NCBI GenBank assembly: GCA_947594855.1
Contig: CANQEL010000008.1
Location: forward strand, 34,424 to 98,423
Length of the DNA stretch: 64,000 nt
Direction of reading: 5' to 3'
DNA from: an uncultured Lachnospiraceae bacterium
GTDB lineage: Bacteria; Bacillota; Clostridia; Lachnospirales; Lachnospiraceae
In this document: positions 27,945 to 36,931 of the stretch, piece after piece
Numbering within the stretch: the stretch's first letter is position 1
Layout of the letters: each line of letters begins with the position of its first letter
Made by a program: the position numbers and the translations under genes
The notes under the pieces: model-generated
The model's database searches: none
What the model was told of the DNA's origin: nothing
Seen by the model: only the letters and a program-made list of their open reading frames with translations

Positions 27945-29981
27945 ATGGAATTAAATGATGATATAAGAAATATAAAAGGAATTGGAGAAAAAACTTCTGT
28001 AAATTACCGACGGATTGGGATTAATACCGTCGGTGATTTAGTTATGCATATTCCGCGGGGTTATGAGGAATATAAAGAGATAATTTCAGTAAAAAATGCT
28101 CCCTTGGACTGTAATGTGATTGTCGAGGGAGTATTGTCAAAGAGACCGTCAGTAAAAAGTATACGCAACAGAAAGATAGTAAGCGCACAGCTTAATGATG
28201 GCAGCGGAACGATTAATCTTGTATGGTTTAATATGCCGTTTCTTGCAAACAGCCTTAGAGTAGGTGCATATTATATTTTAAGAGGCAAAATTACAGTAAA
28301 AAACGACGGAAAGAGAATGGTGCATCCTAAAGTTCTCACTAAAGAAGAATATTATAACAGACTTCATAAATTAATTCCGATATACAGTCTTACTGAGGGG
28401 CTTACAAATAATTCGTTAATGAAATCCATGGCATACGCAATAGAAAATCTGAAACCGGTAAAAGATTATGTACCGGCTCATATAATAAAAGAATGTAATG
28501 TTATGCCGTTTATGCAGGCAGTAAAAAAGATACATTTTCCTAATAGCAGGGAAGAAGCAGCAGAAGCAAGAAAAAGATTTGTTTTTGATGAATTTTTTAC
28601 GTTTCTTCTTATGCTCAGATATTATAAAAAAGGCTCAGTCAGGATAAAAACAAAAAGAGTATATACACACAGCGAAGAGTGTAACAGGCTTATTAATTCA
28701 CTTCCGTATAAACTTACCGGTGCGCAGAAAAAGGTATGGAGTGAAGTAATGAGCGATATAAAATCCGGATATATTATGAACAGGCTTATACAGGGCGATG
28801 TTGGTTCGGGTAAGACAATAATTGCAGCGCTTGCGCTCCTTCTTAATGCAAAAAATGGATATCAGGGAGCGCTTATGGTTCCGACTGAAGTTCTTGCAAA
28901 ACAGCACTATGAAAATTTTGTTAAGCTATTTGAAGGCTTTGATGTAAATGTAACGCTGCTTACAGGTTCAATGAGCGCACTTGCGAAGCGCAATGAATAT
29001 GAGAATATAAGGAGTCACAAAACTGATATTATAATAGGAACACATGCTCTTATTCAGGAAAAAGTCATTTATGATGACCTCGGGCTTGTAATTATTGATG
29101 AGCAGCACAGATTCGGGGTAAATCAGAGAAAAAATATATCTGATAAGGGAAATGATTGTCATACTATTGTTATGAGCGCAACTCCGATACCAAGGACACT
29201 GGCAATAATATTATACGGCGATATGGACATATCTATAATAAATGAACGGCCTGAAGCAAGGCTTCCTATCCTGAACTGTGTGGTAGGCCAGTCGTATAGG
29301 AATACGGCATATTCATTTATATTGAAAGAGATAAATAAAGGAAATAGGGCTTATATAATATGTCCTATGATAGAGGAAAGCGAGAGCAGCGAGTTAGAGA
29401 ATGTAAATAGTTATTATATAAAATTATCGGAAATAATGCCGGATAATATAAACATTGATATACTTCATGGAAAAATGAAACCTTCTGAAAAAAATGAGGT
29501 CATGGAGCGTTTTAAAAACGGACTTACAGATATACTTATATCTACAACGGTTATTGAAGTTGGTATTGATGTGCCTGAGGCTACGGTAATGATGGTAGAA
29601 AATGCAGAAAGGTTTGGACTGGCACAGCTTCATCAGCTACGGGGACGCGTTGGAAGGTCCGACAGGCAGTCATATTGTATATTTATGACAGCAGATGAAA
29701 GAAAAGAAGTAATGCAGAGGCTTGAGGTGCTTAATAAATCAAATGATGGATTCTATATTGCAGACCAGGATTTAAAACTCAGAGGACCCGGCGATATGTT
29801 CGGAGTAAGACAGAGCGGCGAGGCTTATTTTGAAATTGCTGATATATATAATGACGCAGATATGTTAAAGCTTGCAGATTCCGCCGTAAAATCTCTTTCA
29901 GATGAGGATGTGCAGCGGATTATTGAAATATGTCCTAAGAAAAACCGGTATACGGAAACCGTACCGTTTTTTGCACTTTAA
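27945..29981 (+). CDS. recG: ATP-dependent DNA helicase RecG
   Basis: The 678-residue protein has an N-terminal OB-fold wedge domain (about 55-150) that binds branched DNA and a superfamily 2 helicase core. GDVGSGKT is motif I, DEQHRFG is motif II, SATPIPRTL is motif III and QLRGRVGRS is motif VI. RecG reverses stalled replication forks and processes Holliday junctions. Asp23-FakA-RecG is a conserved Firmicute order. The start is 23 bases after fakA. Confidence 0.97.
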   Translation: MELNDDIRNIKGIGEKTSVNYRRIGINTVGDLVMHIPRGYEEYKEIISVKNAPLDCNVIVEGVLSKRPSVKSIRNRKIVSAQLNDGSGTINLVWFNMPFLANSLRVGAYYILRGKITVKNDGKRMVHPKVLTKEEYYNRLHKLIPIYSLTEGLTNNSLMKSMAYAIENLKPVKDYVPAHIIKECNVMPFMQAVKKIHFPNSREEAAEARKRFVFDEFFTFLLMLRYYKKGSVRIKTKRVYTHSEECNRLINSLPYKLTGAQKKVWSEVMSDIKSGYIMNRLIQGDVGSGKTIIAALALLLNAKNGYQGALMVPTEVLAKQHYENFVKLFEGFDVNVTLLTGSMSALAKRNEYENIRSHKTDIIIGTHALIQEKVIYDDLGLVIIDEQHRFGVNQRKNISDKGNDCHTIVMSATPIPRTLAIILYGDMDISIINERPEARLPILNCVVGQSYRNTAYSFILKEINKGNRAYIICPMIEESESSELENVNSYYIKLSEIMPDNINIDILHGKMKPSEKNEVMERFKNGLTDILISTTVIEVGIDVPEATVMMVENAERFGLAQLHQLRGRVGRSDRQSYCIFMTADERKEVMQRLEVLNKSNDGFYIADQDLKLRGPGDMFGVRQSGEAYFEIADIYNDADMLKLADSAVKSLSDEDVQRIIEICPKKNRYTETVPFFAL

Positions 29982-30002
29982 ATCTGTATAAAAGAAAAAT
30001 GA

Positions 30003-30048
30003 GCTGCTGCCTGTAGAAAATCTATCATGCAGCAACCCATTTTTTTAA
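30003..30048. terminator. Hairpin terminator between recG and the convergent SASP gene
   Basis: Outer arms TGCTGC and GCAGCA enclose inner arms TAGA and TCTA. A T7 run follows on the plus strand, and TCATTTTTCTTTT on the minus strand, so it can serve both genes. Confidence 0.7.
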
Positions 30049-30060
30049 TGTTTGTCAGTA

Positions 30061-30264
30061 TTATTTACCGGCCATATTCTGTTCCTGAGCCTTAATCATC
30101 TGACGAACCATCTCTCCGCCAACTGAGCCATTCTGGTATGAAGTAAGGTCGCCATTATAACCATTTTTTAAAGGTACACCGATTTCTGACGCAACTTCCA
30201 TCTTAAAACGATCCATAGCATCTCTTGCTTCCGGAACTTCTACACGATTTCTTCCTCTTGCCAT
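30061..30264 (-). CDS. Alpha/beta-type small acid-soluble spore protein
   Basis: The 67-residue protein shows the family signatures ASEIGVPL, which includes the GPR protease cut site, and NGDLTSYQNGSVGGEMVRQMI. It coats and protects DNA in the dormant spore and is degraded to amino acids on germination. GGAGG precedes the ATG. Its transcription should be forespore-specific. Confidence 0.97.
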   Translation of the reverse strand: MARGRNRVEVPEARDAMDRFKMEVASEIGVPLKNGYNGDLTSYQNGSVGGEMVRQMIKAQEQNMAGK

Positions 30265-30316
30265 TTTGATTGCCTCCTTTTAGCGAATTACAGTCTTTTT
30301 CGTGACTGCAGTTATA

Positions 30317-30342
30317 TTGTATGGAGAATCGCAAAAAAATAC
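30317..30342 (-). promoter_or_regulatory. Possible sigma-G-like promoter for the SASP gene
   Basis: Read on the minus strand, GTATT and CATACAA are separated by 14 bases and lie 53 bases upstream of the ATG. The -10 resembles the forespore consensus, but the spacing is shorter than usual. Confidence 0.3.
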
Positions 30343-30366
30343 ACTGGAAACAATTACCCATAAAAC

Positions 30367-30395
30367 TTGTGTTTTTAAAAGTTGTTTATTATAAT
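30367..30395 (+). promoter_or_regulatory. Sigma-A promoter for the IbrA/IbrB-like pair
   Basis: TTGTGT and a perfect TATAAT are separated by 17 bases, 34 bases before the ATG at 30430. Confidence 0.65.
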
Positions 30396-30429
30396 AATAT
30401 GTATTATACAATAAGAAAAAGGTGGTTGA

Positions 30430-31749
30430 ATGTTAAAAAAATATCTTGATATTGATGTATATGAAGCATTTCAGAACCGGATGCAGTATATTTTTCAGGA
30501 ATTTGAAAATGTCTATGTTTCTTTTAGCGGTGGAAAAGACAGTGCTGTGCTTCTTAATCTTGTATTAGACTATATGAAAAAAAATAATATTAATAAAAAA
30601 CTCGGGGTATTTCATCAGGATTTTGAAGCCCAATATTCATTAACGGCAAAGTATGTAGAGGAAACATTTGAAAAAAATCTTGACAGAATAGAGCCATACT
30701 GGGTATGTCTGCCTATGGCTACGCGTACTGCGCTGAGCAGTTATGAGACATACTGGTTTCCATGGGATGATAAAAAAGAGGATATATGGGTAAGGCCAAT
30801 GCCTGATAAACCGTATGTAATTAATCTGGAAAATAATCCGATTTATCATTATAAATATAAGATGCACCAGGAAAACCTGGCAAGGCAGTTTGGAAGATGG
30901 TATAAGGATTCACATGGCGGCGCCAAAACCGTCTGCCTTTTGGGAATACGTGCAAGTGAATCCCTGCAGAGATATCATTCAATCATAAATAAAAAACATG
31001 GTTATAAAGGCACATGTTTCATATCCAAAATGTTTAAGGATGTGTGGAGCGCAACACCTATATATGACTGGAGCGTAAATGATATATGGGTGGCGAATTA
31101 TAAATTTAATTATTCGTATAATCCGCTGTATGACCTGTATTATAAAGCCGGACTTGCTCCTGACCAGATGAGGGTTGCATCTCCGTTTAATGATTATGCA
31201 AAAGACAGCCTTCACCTGTACCGTGTGCTTGAACCCGCTACATGGGTAAAACTGCTTGGGCGTGTCAAAGGAGCTAATTTTACGGCTATATATGGAAGAA
31301 CATCAGCGATGGGATATAGAAACATTAAACTGCCCGAAGGACATACATGGAAATCTTATACACAGTTTCTTCTTGATACGCTTCCAAAAAGAATACGCAG
31401 CGGATATATCAAAAAATTCAATACATCTATTAAATTCTGGCATGAAACGGGCGGAGGATTATCGGAAGAGACAATAGAAGAGCTTATTCAGAATGGATAT
31501 AAAATAAAGCGGAATGGCGTTTCCAATTATACAATTAATAAAAAATCGAGAATAGTATTTACACAGGAAATTCCTGACAATACAGATAATATATTGACTA
31601 CCAAAGATGTACCAAGTTGGAAAAGAATGTGTATGTGCATATTAAAAAATGATTATGCCTGTAAGACTATGGGTTTTGCAGAAACGAAAAAGCAAAAAGA
31701 GAGGATAGAAGGTATCAAAAGAAAATACCAGGGATTGGAGGATATGTAA
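30430..31749 (+). CDS. IbrA-like PAPS-reductase-fold protein with DUF3440
   Basis: The 439-residue protein has the ATP-pyrophosphatase PP-loop SFSGGKDSAVLLNL at about residues 32-45, as in PAPS reductases and DndC. A DUF3440-type C-terminal part ends WKRMCMCILKNDYACKTMGF, with three Cys. This domain pair is that of E. coli IbrA. The enzyme is expected to adenylate a substrate or mobilise sulfur; no substrate is known. AGGTGG precedes the ATG. The ParB-like partner starts at the very next base after the stop, so the two are almost certainly co-translated. Confidence 0.87.
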   Translation: MLKKYLDIDVYEAFQNRMQYIFQEFENVYVSFSGGKDSAVLLNLVLDYMKKNNINKKLGVFHQDFEAQYSLTAKYVEETFEKNLDRIEPYWVCLPMATRTALSSYETYWFPWDDKKEDIWVRPMPDKPYVINLENNPIYHYKYKMHQENLARQFGRWYKDSHGGAKTVCLLGIRASESLQRYHSIINKKHGYKGTCFISKMFKDVWSATPIYDWSVNDIWVANYKFNYSYNPLYDLYYKAGLAPDQMRVASPFNDYAKDSLHLYRVLEPATWVKLLGRVKGANFTAIYGRTSAMGYRNIKLPEGHTWKSYTQFLLDTLPKRIRSGYIKKFNTSIKFWHETGGGLSEETIEELIQNGYKIKRNGVSNYTINKKSRIVFTQEIPDNTDNILTTKDVPSWKRMCMCILKNDYACKTMGFAETKKQKERIEGIKRKYQGLEDM

Positions 31750-32283
31750 ATGGAATATAAAAGTCCTGTATATAATGTGATTTCAGTACCTATTGAAAAG
31801 ATTGTGCCTAATACATATAACCCTAATGCAGTAGCTCCGCCTGAACTTGCGCTTCTGTATGACAGTATAAAAGAGGATGGTTATACCATGCCGATAGTAT
31901 GTTATTATTCAAAGACTGATGACCAGTATGTCATTGTTGATGGATTCCACAGATACAGGGTAATGCTTGAGCATCAAGATATATATGACAGAGAACAGGG
32001 GATGCTTCCGGTATCTGTTATAGACAAGCCTTTAAGCAATAGGATGGCGAGTACTATAAGGCATAACAGGGCCAGGGGTTCACATGATATTGATCTTATG
32101 AGTAACATTGTAAGAGAACTTCACGACATGGGAAGGTCTGACGCATGGATTTCAAAACATCTTGGTATGGACAGAGATGAAATATTAAGGCTTAAACAGA
32201 TAACCGGGCTTGCTGAAATGTTTAAGGATATAGAGTTTGGAAAGGCGTGGATTTCGGAAAAAGAAGATTTAGATGATGAATAA
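31750..32283 (+). CDS. IbrB-like ParB/Srx-fold nuclease-like protein
   Basis: The 177-residue protein has the ParB/sulfiredoxin fold: PIEKIVPNTYNPN begins it, VDGFHRYRV is the conserved nucleotide-binding G-x-H-R loop, and RHNRARGSHD follows. A helix-turn-helix (SDAWISKHLGMDRDEILRLKQ) is C-terminal. E. coli IbrB has the same layout and always accompanies IbrA. It may bind DNA or a nucleotide and steer the IbrA-like enzyme. The ATG abuts the previous TAA, and the ribosome site TTGGAGG lies in the end of the first gene. The gene ends 26 bases from tRNA-Leu. Confidence 0.87.
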   Translation: MEYKSPVYNVISVPIEKIVPNTYNPNAVAPPELALLYDSIKEDGYTMPIVCYYSKTDDQYVIVDGFHRYRVMLEHQDIYDREQGMLPVSVIDKPLSNRMASTIRHNRARGSHDIDLMSNIVRELHDMGRSDAWISKHLGMDRDEILRLKQITGLAEMFKDIEFGKAWISEKEDLDDE

Positions 32284-32309
32284 TTAAAGAATATACATAA
32301 AATAAATAG

Positions 32310-32391
32310 TGCCGGTGGCCGGACTCGAACCGGCACGGATTGCTCCGCATGATTTTGAGTCATGTGCGTCTGCCAATTCCGCCACACCGGC
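32310..32391 (-). tRNA. tRNA-Leu(CAA)
   Basis: The complement strand folds as a type II tRNA. The acceptor arms are GCCGGTG and CACCGGC, the D arm contains GGCGGAATTGGCAGACGC, and the anticodon loop CTCAAAA gives CAA. A long variable arm is present, and the T loop is GGTTCGAGTCC. CCA is not encoded. Confidence 0.95.
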
Positions 32392-32415
32392 AGGCTTTTT
32401 GTTTCAGCGTTTTTC

Positions 32416-32444
32416 ATTGTAACATATAATATTTTTATTTGCAA
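32416..32444 (-). promoter_or_regulatory. Promoter for tRNA-Leu(CAA)
   Basis: On the minus strand TTGCAA and TACAAT are separated by 17 bases, just ahead of the tRNA. Confidence 0.6.
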
Positions 32445-32462
32445 TAGACAATATATAAATAA

Positions 32463-32491
32463 TTGGGTAATATTATATGCGTGTATATAAC
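32463..32491 (+). promoter_or_regulatory. Putative promoter for polA-coaE
   Basis: TTGGGT and TATAAC are separated by 17 bases, 24 bases before the polA ATG. Confidence 0.4.
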
Positions 32492-32515
32492 AGAATACCC
32501 GGATAGGAGCATATT

Positions 32516-35191
32516 ATGAAAAAGATTGTTTTGGTAGACGGCTACAGCATACTTAACAGGGCGTTTTACGGTGTGCCCGATTTAACAGACCATAAAGGAA
32601 GGCATACCAATGCAGTTTATGGTTTTTTAAATATACTTTTTAAAGTAATTGATGAGGAACAGCCGGATTGTATGACGGTTGCTTTTGACGTTAAGCATCC
32701 TACATTCAGGCATGAGATATATAAAGAATACAAGGGAACGAGAAAACCCATGCCTGCAGAGCTTCATGAGCAGGTTCCGCTTATTAAAGATGTGCTTGTA
32801 TCCATGAATATACCGGTGATTGAGTGTCCGGGCTGTGAGGCTGATGATATAATAGGAACTATTGCATGCATGGCTGAAAAGCAGGATTATAAAGTTACGA
32901 TAATATCCGGCGACAGGGACCTTCTGCAGCTTGTTACCGGTAATATTACTCTCAGGATACCAAAAACAAAAGGTGGAAGAACGGTTGTTGAGGACTATAC
33001 TCCGGATATGGTAAAAGATGTATATTTGCTTTCTCCAAAACAGATAATAGACCTGAAAGGGCTCATGGGTGATTCTTCAGATAATATACCCGGACTTCCG
33101 GGCGTTGGTGAAAAGACTGCCACAAAACTTTTGTGTGAGTATGGCACGGTTGAAAATGTAATTGCGCATGCAGAGGAGATTACTCCGAATAAAGCAAAAA
33201 ATGCTGTTATGGAACATAAAGAGCTTGCTGTGCTTAGTAAAGAGCTTGCAACTATTAAGACAGACTGTGAACTTGATTATTCACTTAATGATTCGGCAAT
33301 TGAAAATATGTTTAATGAAAAAGCATACGCGCTTATTAAAGACATGGAATTTAAAAGTATGCTTGGAAGATTTGAAAACATAGAAACAGATAAAGAAGAA
33401 GCCATTTCGTACAATATTGTAAGTGATGCAGATAAAATACCGGAAATTATATCGGATATATGCAGTTATGCTTACAGTGATAATGAAAGCGCCAGAAGAA
33501 TTACTGCATTGTATATCATAAGGGACAATAAACTTAAAAATGAGAATTATAAATATGGGGTATATGGCGCCGTAATTGCCTGTGAGGAAAAAGAACCTGT
33601 GTTGTTTTTAGGTGAATTTGAAGAAGAACTTAAACAGGGTATTATTTCGATTATTAACAGCGGCGCCGATATAATTATGTATGATGTTAAGGAGCAGCTT
33701 GATTATCTTGACATATTATATAAAAAGAATGTGTGGGATATAGGGATTGCTGCATATCTTATTAATCCTCTTACAGATACTTATACCGGCTCAGATATTT
33801 CCAGGGATTTTCTGGGTGAACAGATTAAGGAATATCAGGAATTGTTTGGAAAAAGTACGGTATATGAAGCTCTTAATGAAGATAAAGATACATTTATCAG
33901 TTATTGTATAAAACAATGCGACGTGCTGGTAAGAGGCTTTGCTGAGATAAAGAAGAAACTTGAAAGCGAAGGTATGTATGAACTTTACAGAGATATAGAA
34001 ATGCCGCTTGTGTACACTCTCCATAATATGGAAAAAGAGGGAATAGGAGTGGATAAAAATGCGCTTGCTGAATACGGCCGTTCCCTGTCTGAGAGTATAG
34101 TAAGCCTTGAAAAGCAGATATATGAATATGCAGGAGAGGAATTTAATATTAATTCTCCGAAACAGCTTGGGGTTATTCTGTTTGAGAAACTTAAGCTGCC
34201 GTTTGCAAAAAAAACCAAAACAGGTTATTCTACGTCTGCAGATATACTTGACAAACTTAGAAATGAAGACCCAATAGTTAATGCCGTGCTTGAGTACAGG
34301 ACACTTGCTAAATTAAAGTCTACTTATGCCGACGGCCTTGCCGTATTTATAAGAGAAGACGGAAGAATACACGGGAAGTTCAACCAGACTAAGACTGCTA
34401 CGGGAAGGATAAGCAGTATGGAACCTAATCTCCAGAATATTCCTATAAGAATGGAACTTGGAAGGCAGATAAGAAAAGTATTTGTTCCAAAAGAGGGATG
34501 CGTATTTCTGGATGCTGATTATTCCCAGATTGAGCTTCGCGTGCTTGCGCATATGTCGGGTGATGAGAGTATGATTGAAGCATATAATGAGGGAGAGGAT
34601 ATACATGCAATAACGGCTTCAAAGGTATTCCATGTTCCGCCTGAGGAGATGACGCCTGAGCTCAGACGTAAGGCAAAAGCCGTAAACTTTGGAATAATAT
34701 ACGGAATAAGTGCATTTGCGCTTTCTCAGGATCTTAATATAACTAAAAAAGAGGCGGACGAGTATATAAAGAAATATTTTGAAACATATCCGAAGATAAA
34801 AGGATTCCTTGACGGACTTGTAGACAGCGCGAAGAAGCTTGGTTACAGCGTTACGGAATTTAACAGGAAAAGGCCGGTGCCGGAACTTTCTTCAAGTAAT
34901 TTCATGCAGAGGTCGTTTGGCGAAAGAGTAGCAATGAATGCGCCTATACAGGGTACTGCCGCCGATATTATTAAAATAGCCATGGTACGCGTTGAAAAAA
35001 GGCTGTATGAGGAGAAATTAAGGACACGCCTTATACTTCAGGTGCATGATGAACTTCTTTTGGAGGCGCCATATGAAGAAGCTGTGCGGGCTGCTGCCAT
35101 TCTGAAAGAAGAAATGGTAAATGCGGTTAATATGTCAGTAAAAATGGAAGTGGAAGTAAAGGAAGGTACCAACTGGTATGAAGCAAAGTAA
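32516..35191 (+). CDS. polA: DNA polymerase I
   Basis: The 891-residue protein has an N-terminal 5' nuclease (about 1-290, GCEADDIIG, GDRDLLQLV, GLMGDSSDNIPG, GVGEKTA) that removes RNA primers. A 3'-5' exonuclease-like middle follows (about 300-480), then the polymerase (DADYSQIELRVLAH motif A, RRKAKAVNFGIIYG motif B, QVHDELLLE motif C). The exonuclease Asp-x-Glu motif is not found in the expected strand, so proofreading is probably lost, as in several Bacillus-type enzymes. The stop overlaps coaE by 14 bases. Confidence 0.97.
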   Translation: MKKIVLVDGYSILNRAFYGVPDLTDHKGRHTNAVYGFLNILFKVIDEEQPDCMTVAFDVKHPTFRHEIYKEYKGTRKPMPAELHEQVPLIKDVLVSMNIPVIECPGCEADDIIGTIACMAEKQDYKVTIISGDRDLLQLVTGNITLRIPKTKGGRTVVEDYTPDMVKDVYLLSPKQIIDLKGLMGDSSDNIPGLPGVGEKTATKLLCEYGTVENVIAHAEEITPNKAKNAVMEHKELAVLSKELATIKTDCELDYSLNDSAIENMFNEKAYALIKDMEFKSMLGRFENIETDKEEAISYNIVSDADKIPEIISDICSYAYSDNESARRITALYIIRDNKLKNENYKYGVYGAVIACEEKEPVLFLGEFEEELKQGIISIINSGADIIMYDVKEQLDYLDILYKKNVWDIGIAAYLINPLTDTYTGSDISRDFLGEQIKEYQELFGKSTVYEALNEDKDTFISYCIKQCDVLVRGFAEIKKKLESEGMYELYRDIEMPLVYTLHNMEKEGIGVDKNALAEYGRSLSESIVSLEKQIYEYAGEEFNINSPKQLGVILFEKLKLPFAKKTKTGYSTSADILDKLRNEDPIVNAVLEYRTLAKLKSTYADGLAVFIREDGRIHGKFNQTKTATGRISSMEPNLQNIPIRMELGRQIRKVFVPKEGCVFLDADYSQIELRVLAHMSGDESMIEAYNEGEDIHAITASKVFHVPPEEMTPELRRKAKAVNFGIIYGISAFALSQDLNITKKEADEYIKKYFETYPKIKGFLDGLVDSAKKLGYSVTEFNRKRPVPELSSSNFMQRSFGERVAMNAPIQGTAADIIKIAMVRVEKRLYEEKLRTRLILQVHDELLLEAPYEEAVRAAAILKEEMVNAVNMSVKMEVEVKEGTNWYEAK

Positions 35192-35780
35192 AACGAAAGT
35201 GATAGGCATTACCGGCGGTATTGGAAGCGGCAAAAGCACGGTAATGGATATGCTGCATAGAAAATATGGCGCGGGGATTATAGTTGCAGACAGGCTGGGA
35301 CATCTTTCGATGGAGAAAGACACTGCTACATATTTCCGTATGATAGAGGAATTTGGGGAAGATATTCTTGATAATAACAGAAATATTGACAAAAACAGGC
35401 TTTCAGAGATTCTTCTTGCTTCAGAAGAAAAGCTTAAGATACAGAACAGTATTGTGCATCCGTTTGTAATTAACCTTATAAAAGCGAAAATAGAAGATTA
35501 TAAAGAAGAAGGCAAAAATATTGTTGCAGTAGAGTCTGCAATATTATTTGAGACAGATTGTGATAAGCTGTGTGATGAGGTATGGCTTGTTACTGCAGAT
35601 ACCGGAGTAAGGATAGAGCGGCTTGCCTCTGACAGGGGATATACATATGATAAGGCAGAAGCATTTATATGCAGGCAGAAGTCTGATGATTTTTTTATTA
35701 AGCGGTGTTCTAGGGTAATATACAATAATGGTGATATCGAAAATCTTTCTAAACAATTGGAAAAATGTATAGAGGATTAG
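35178..35780 (+). CDS. coaE: Dephospho-CoA kinase
   Basis: This 200-residue P-loop kinase (GGIGSGKST at residues 13-21) phosphorylates dephospho-CoA in the last step of CoA synthesis. ESAILFETDCDKLCDEVW is the conserved lid-side segment. The start overlaps the end of polA by 14 bases, a common gene pair in Clostridia. Confidence 0.96.
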   Translation: MKQSKTKVIGITGGIGSGKSTVMDMLHRKYGAGIIVADRLGHLSMEKDTATYFRMIEEFGEDILDNNRNIDKNRLSEILLASEEKLKIQNSIVHPFVINLIKAKIEDYKEEGKNIVAVESAILFETDCDKLCDEVWLVTADTGVRIERLASDRGYTYDKAEAFICRQKSDDFFIKRCSRVIYNNGDIENLSKQLEKCIED

Positions 35781-35828
35781 CGTATGTTGTGATATACTTC
35801 CATTGGATTTACAAAAGGAGAAATACAG

Positions 35829-36620
35829 ATGAAATTTGCAAGTTTTGCCAGTGGCAGCAGTGGTAATTGTGAATATGCGGGTAACGGTGAGACTAATATT
35901 CTTATTGATGCAGGAATAAGCGCTAAACGTATTACTGCCGGCCTTGAAAGTAACGGGATATCTCCTGAGGAACTTGACGGCATACTGATTACGCATGAAC
36001 ACTCCGACCATATTGCAGGGCTTTATGTATTTGAAAGTAAATATAATGTGCCTGTATATGCCACTCAGGCGACGCTTAATGAAATTGAAAGGCTGGATAC
36101 GAAAGGCCGTATAGATACTTCATTATTTGTGCCGATTAAACCGGACTGTGCATTTGAATGTGGAAGTATGAATATAACTCCGTTTTCAACATCTCATGAT
36201 GCGCTTGATCCGGTATGTTACAGGATTAACAGCGGCGAGTTCAGTATAGGTATGGCAACGGATTTGGGAATGTATGATGATTACATATTATCACAGCTTG
36301 ATATGTGCAGCCTGCTTTTTGTTGAGGCTAATTATGATGTGGCTATGCTTCAGGCGGGAAAGTATCCGTTTATGTTAAAAAAGAGGATTCTTGGGGAATA
36401 CGGACACCTGTCAAACGATATGTGCGCGAGAATGATACTGCAGCTTCTTGGGCGGAATGTAAAACATGTGTTTCTGGCGCATCTGAGTAAAGAAAATAAT
36501 TATCCGCTTCTGGCATATCAGACGGTAAAATGTGAATTGATGAAAGAATATGGGGATATTTCAAAGTTTAATATACAGACGGCTGAGCGGAGCAGTATAT
36601 CGTGTGCCGTAACTTTATAA
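35829..36620 (+). CDS. WalJ/YycJ-like metallo-beta-lactamase-fold hydrolase
   Basis: The 263-residue protein begins FASFASGSSGNCEY and holds the metal motif ITHEHSDHIAGL and a later EYGHLSND. This family (WalJ/YycJ) is usually tied to WalRK cell-wall regulation and DNA maintenance, probably as a phosphodiesterase or nuclease. Here it lies behind polA-coaE rather than beside a WalRK pair. Confidence 0.9.
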   Translation: MKFASFASGSSGNCEYAGNGETNILIDAGISAKRITAGLESNGISPEELDGILITHEHSDHIAGLYVFESKYNVPVYATQATLNEIERLDTKGRIDTSLFVPIKPDCAFECGSMNITPFSTSHDALDPVCYRINSGEFSIGMATDLGMYDDYILSQLDMCSLLFVEANYDVAMLQAGKYPFMLKKRILGEYGHLSNDMCARMILQLLGRNVKHVFLAHLSKENNYPLLAYQTVKCELMKEYGDISKFNIQTAERSSISCAVTL

Positions 36621-36646
36621 TTATGGAAGTATGAAAGGAAGATAAT

Positions 36647-36919
36647 ATGAAGAAAGCAATTATTACAGTTGTAGGAAAAGACAGCGTAGGTATTATTGCA
36701 AAGGTATGTACATATCTTGCGGAAAACAAAGTTAATATATTGGATATATCGCAGACTATTACCGGCGGATATTTTAATATGATGATGATTGCTGATATTG
36801 ATAAGAGCAGTAAGCAGTTTTCAGATATTGCAGACGATTTTGATGTTATGGGAGAACATATAGGATGCGTTATTAAGATGCAGAGGGAAGATATATTTGA
36901 TAAAATGCATAGATTATAG
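36647..36919 (+). CDS. ACT domain protein, UPF0237 type
   Basis: This 90-residue single ACT domain (ITVVGKDSVGIIAKVCTYLAE) should bind a small ligand such as an amino acid. It lies 12 bases before the UPF0210 gene, a pairing conserved in many Firmicutes. The ligand is unknown. Confidence 0.93.
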   Translation: MKKAIITVVGKDSVGIIAKVCTYLAENKVNILDISQTITGGYFNMMMIADIDKSSKQFSDIADDFDVMGEHIGCVIKMQREDIFDKMHRL

Positions 36920-36931
36920 GAGATAGTAAAA

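Noticed and set aside
30265..32391. Integrated element at tRNA-Leu with attachment-site repeats
   Set aside because: No integrase and no copy of the tRNA 3' end were found between the SASP gene and the tRNA, so insertion by tRNA-site recombination is not shown.
32121..32444. Minus-strand frame with NWQTHMTQNHAEQSVPVRV
   Set aside because: It is a translation of tRNA-Leu and the antisense of the IbrB-like gene.
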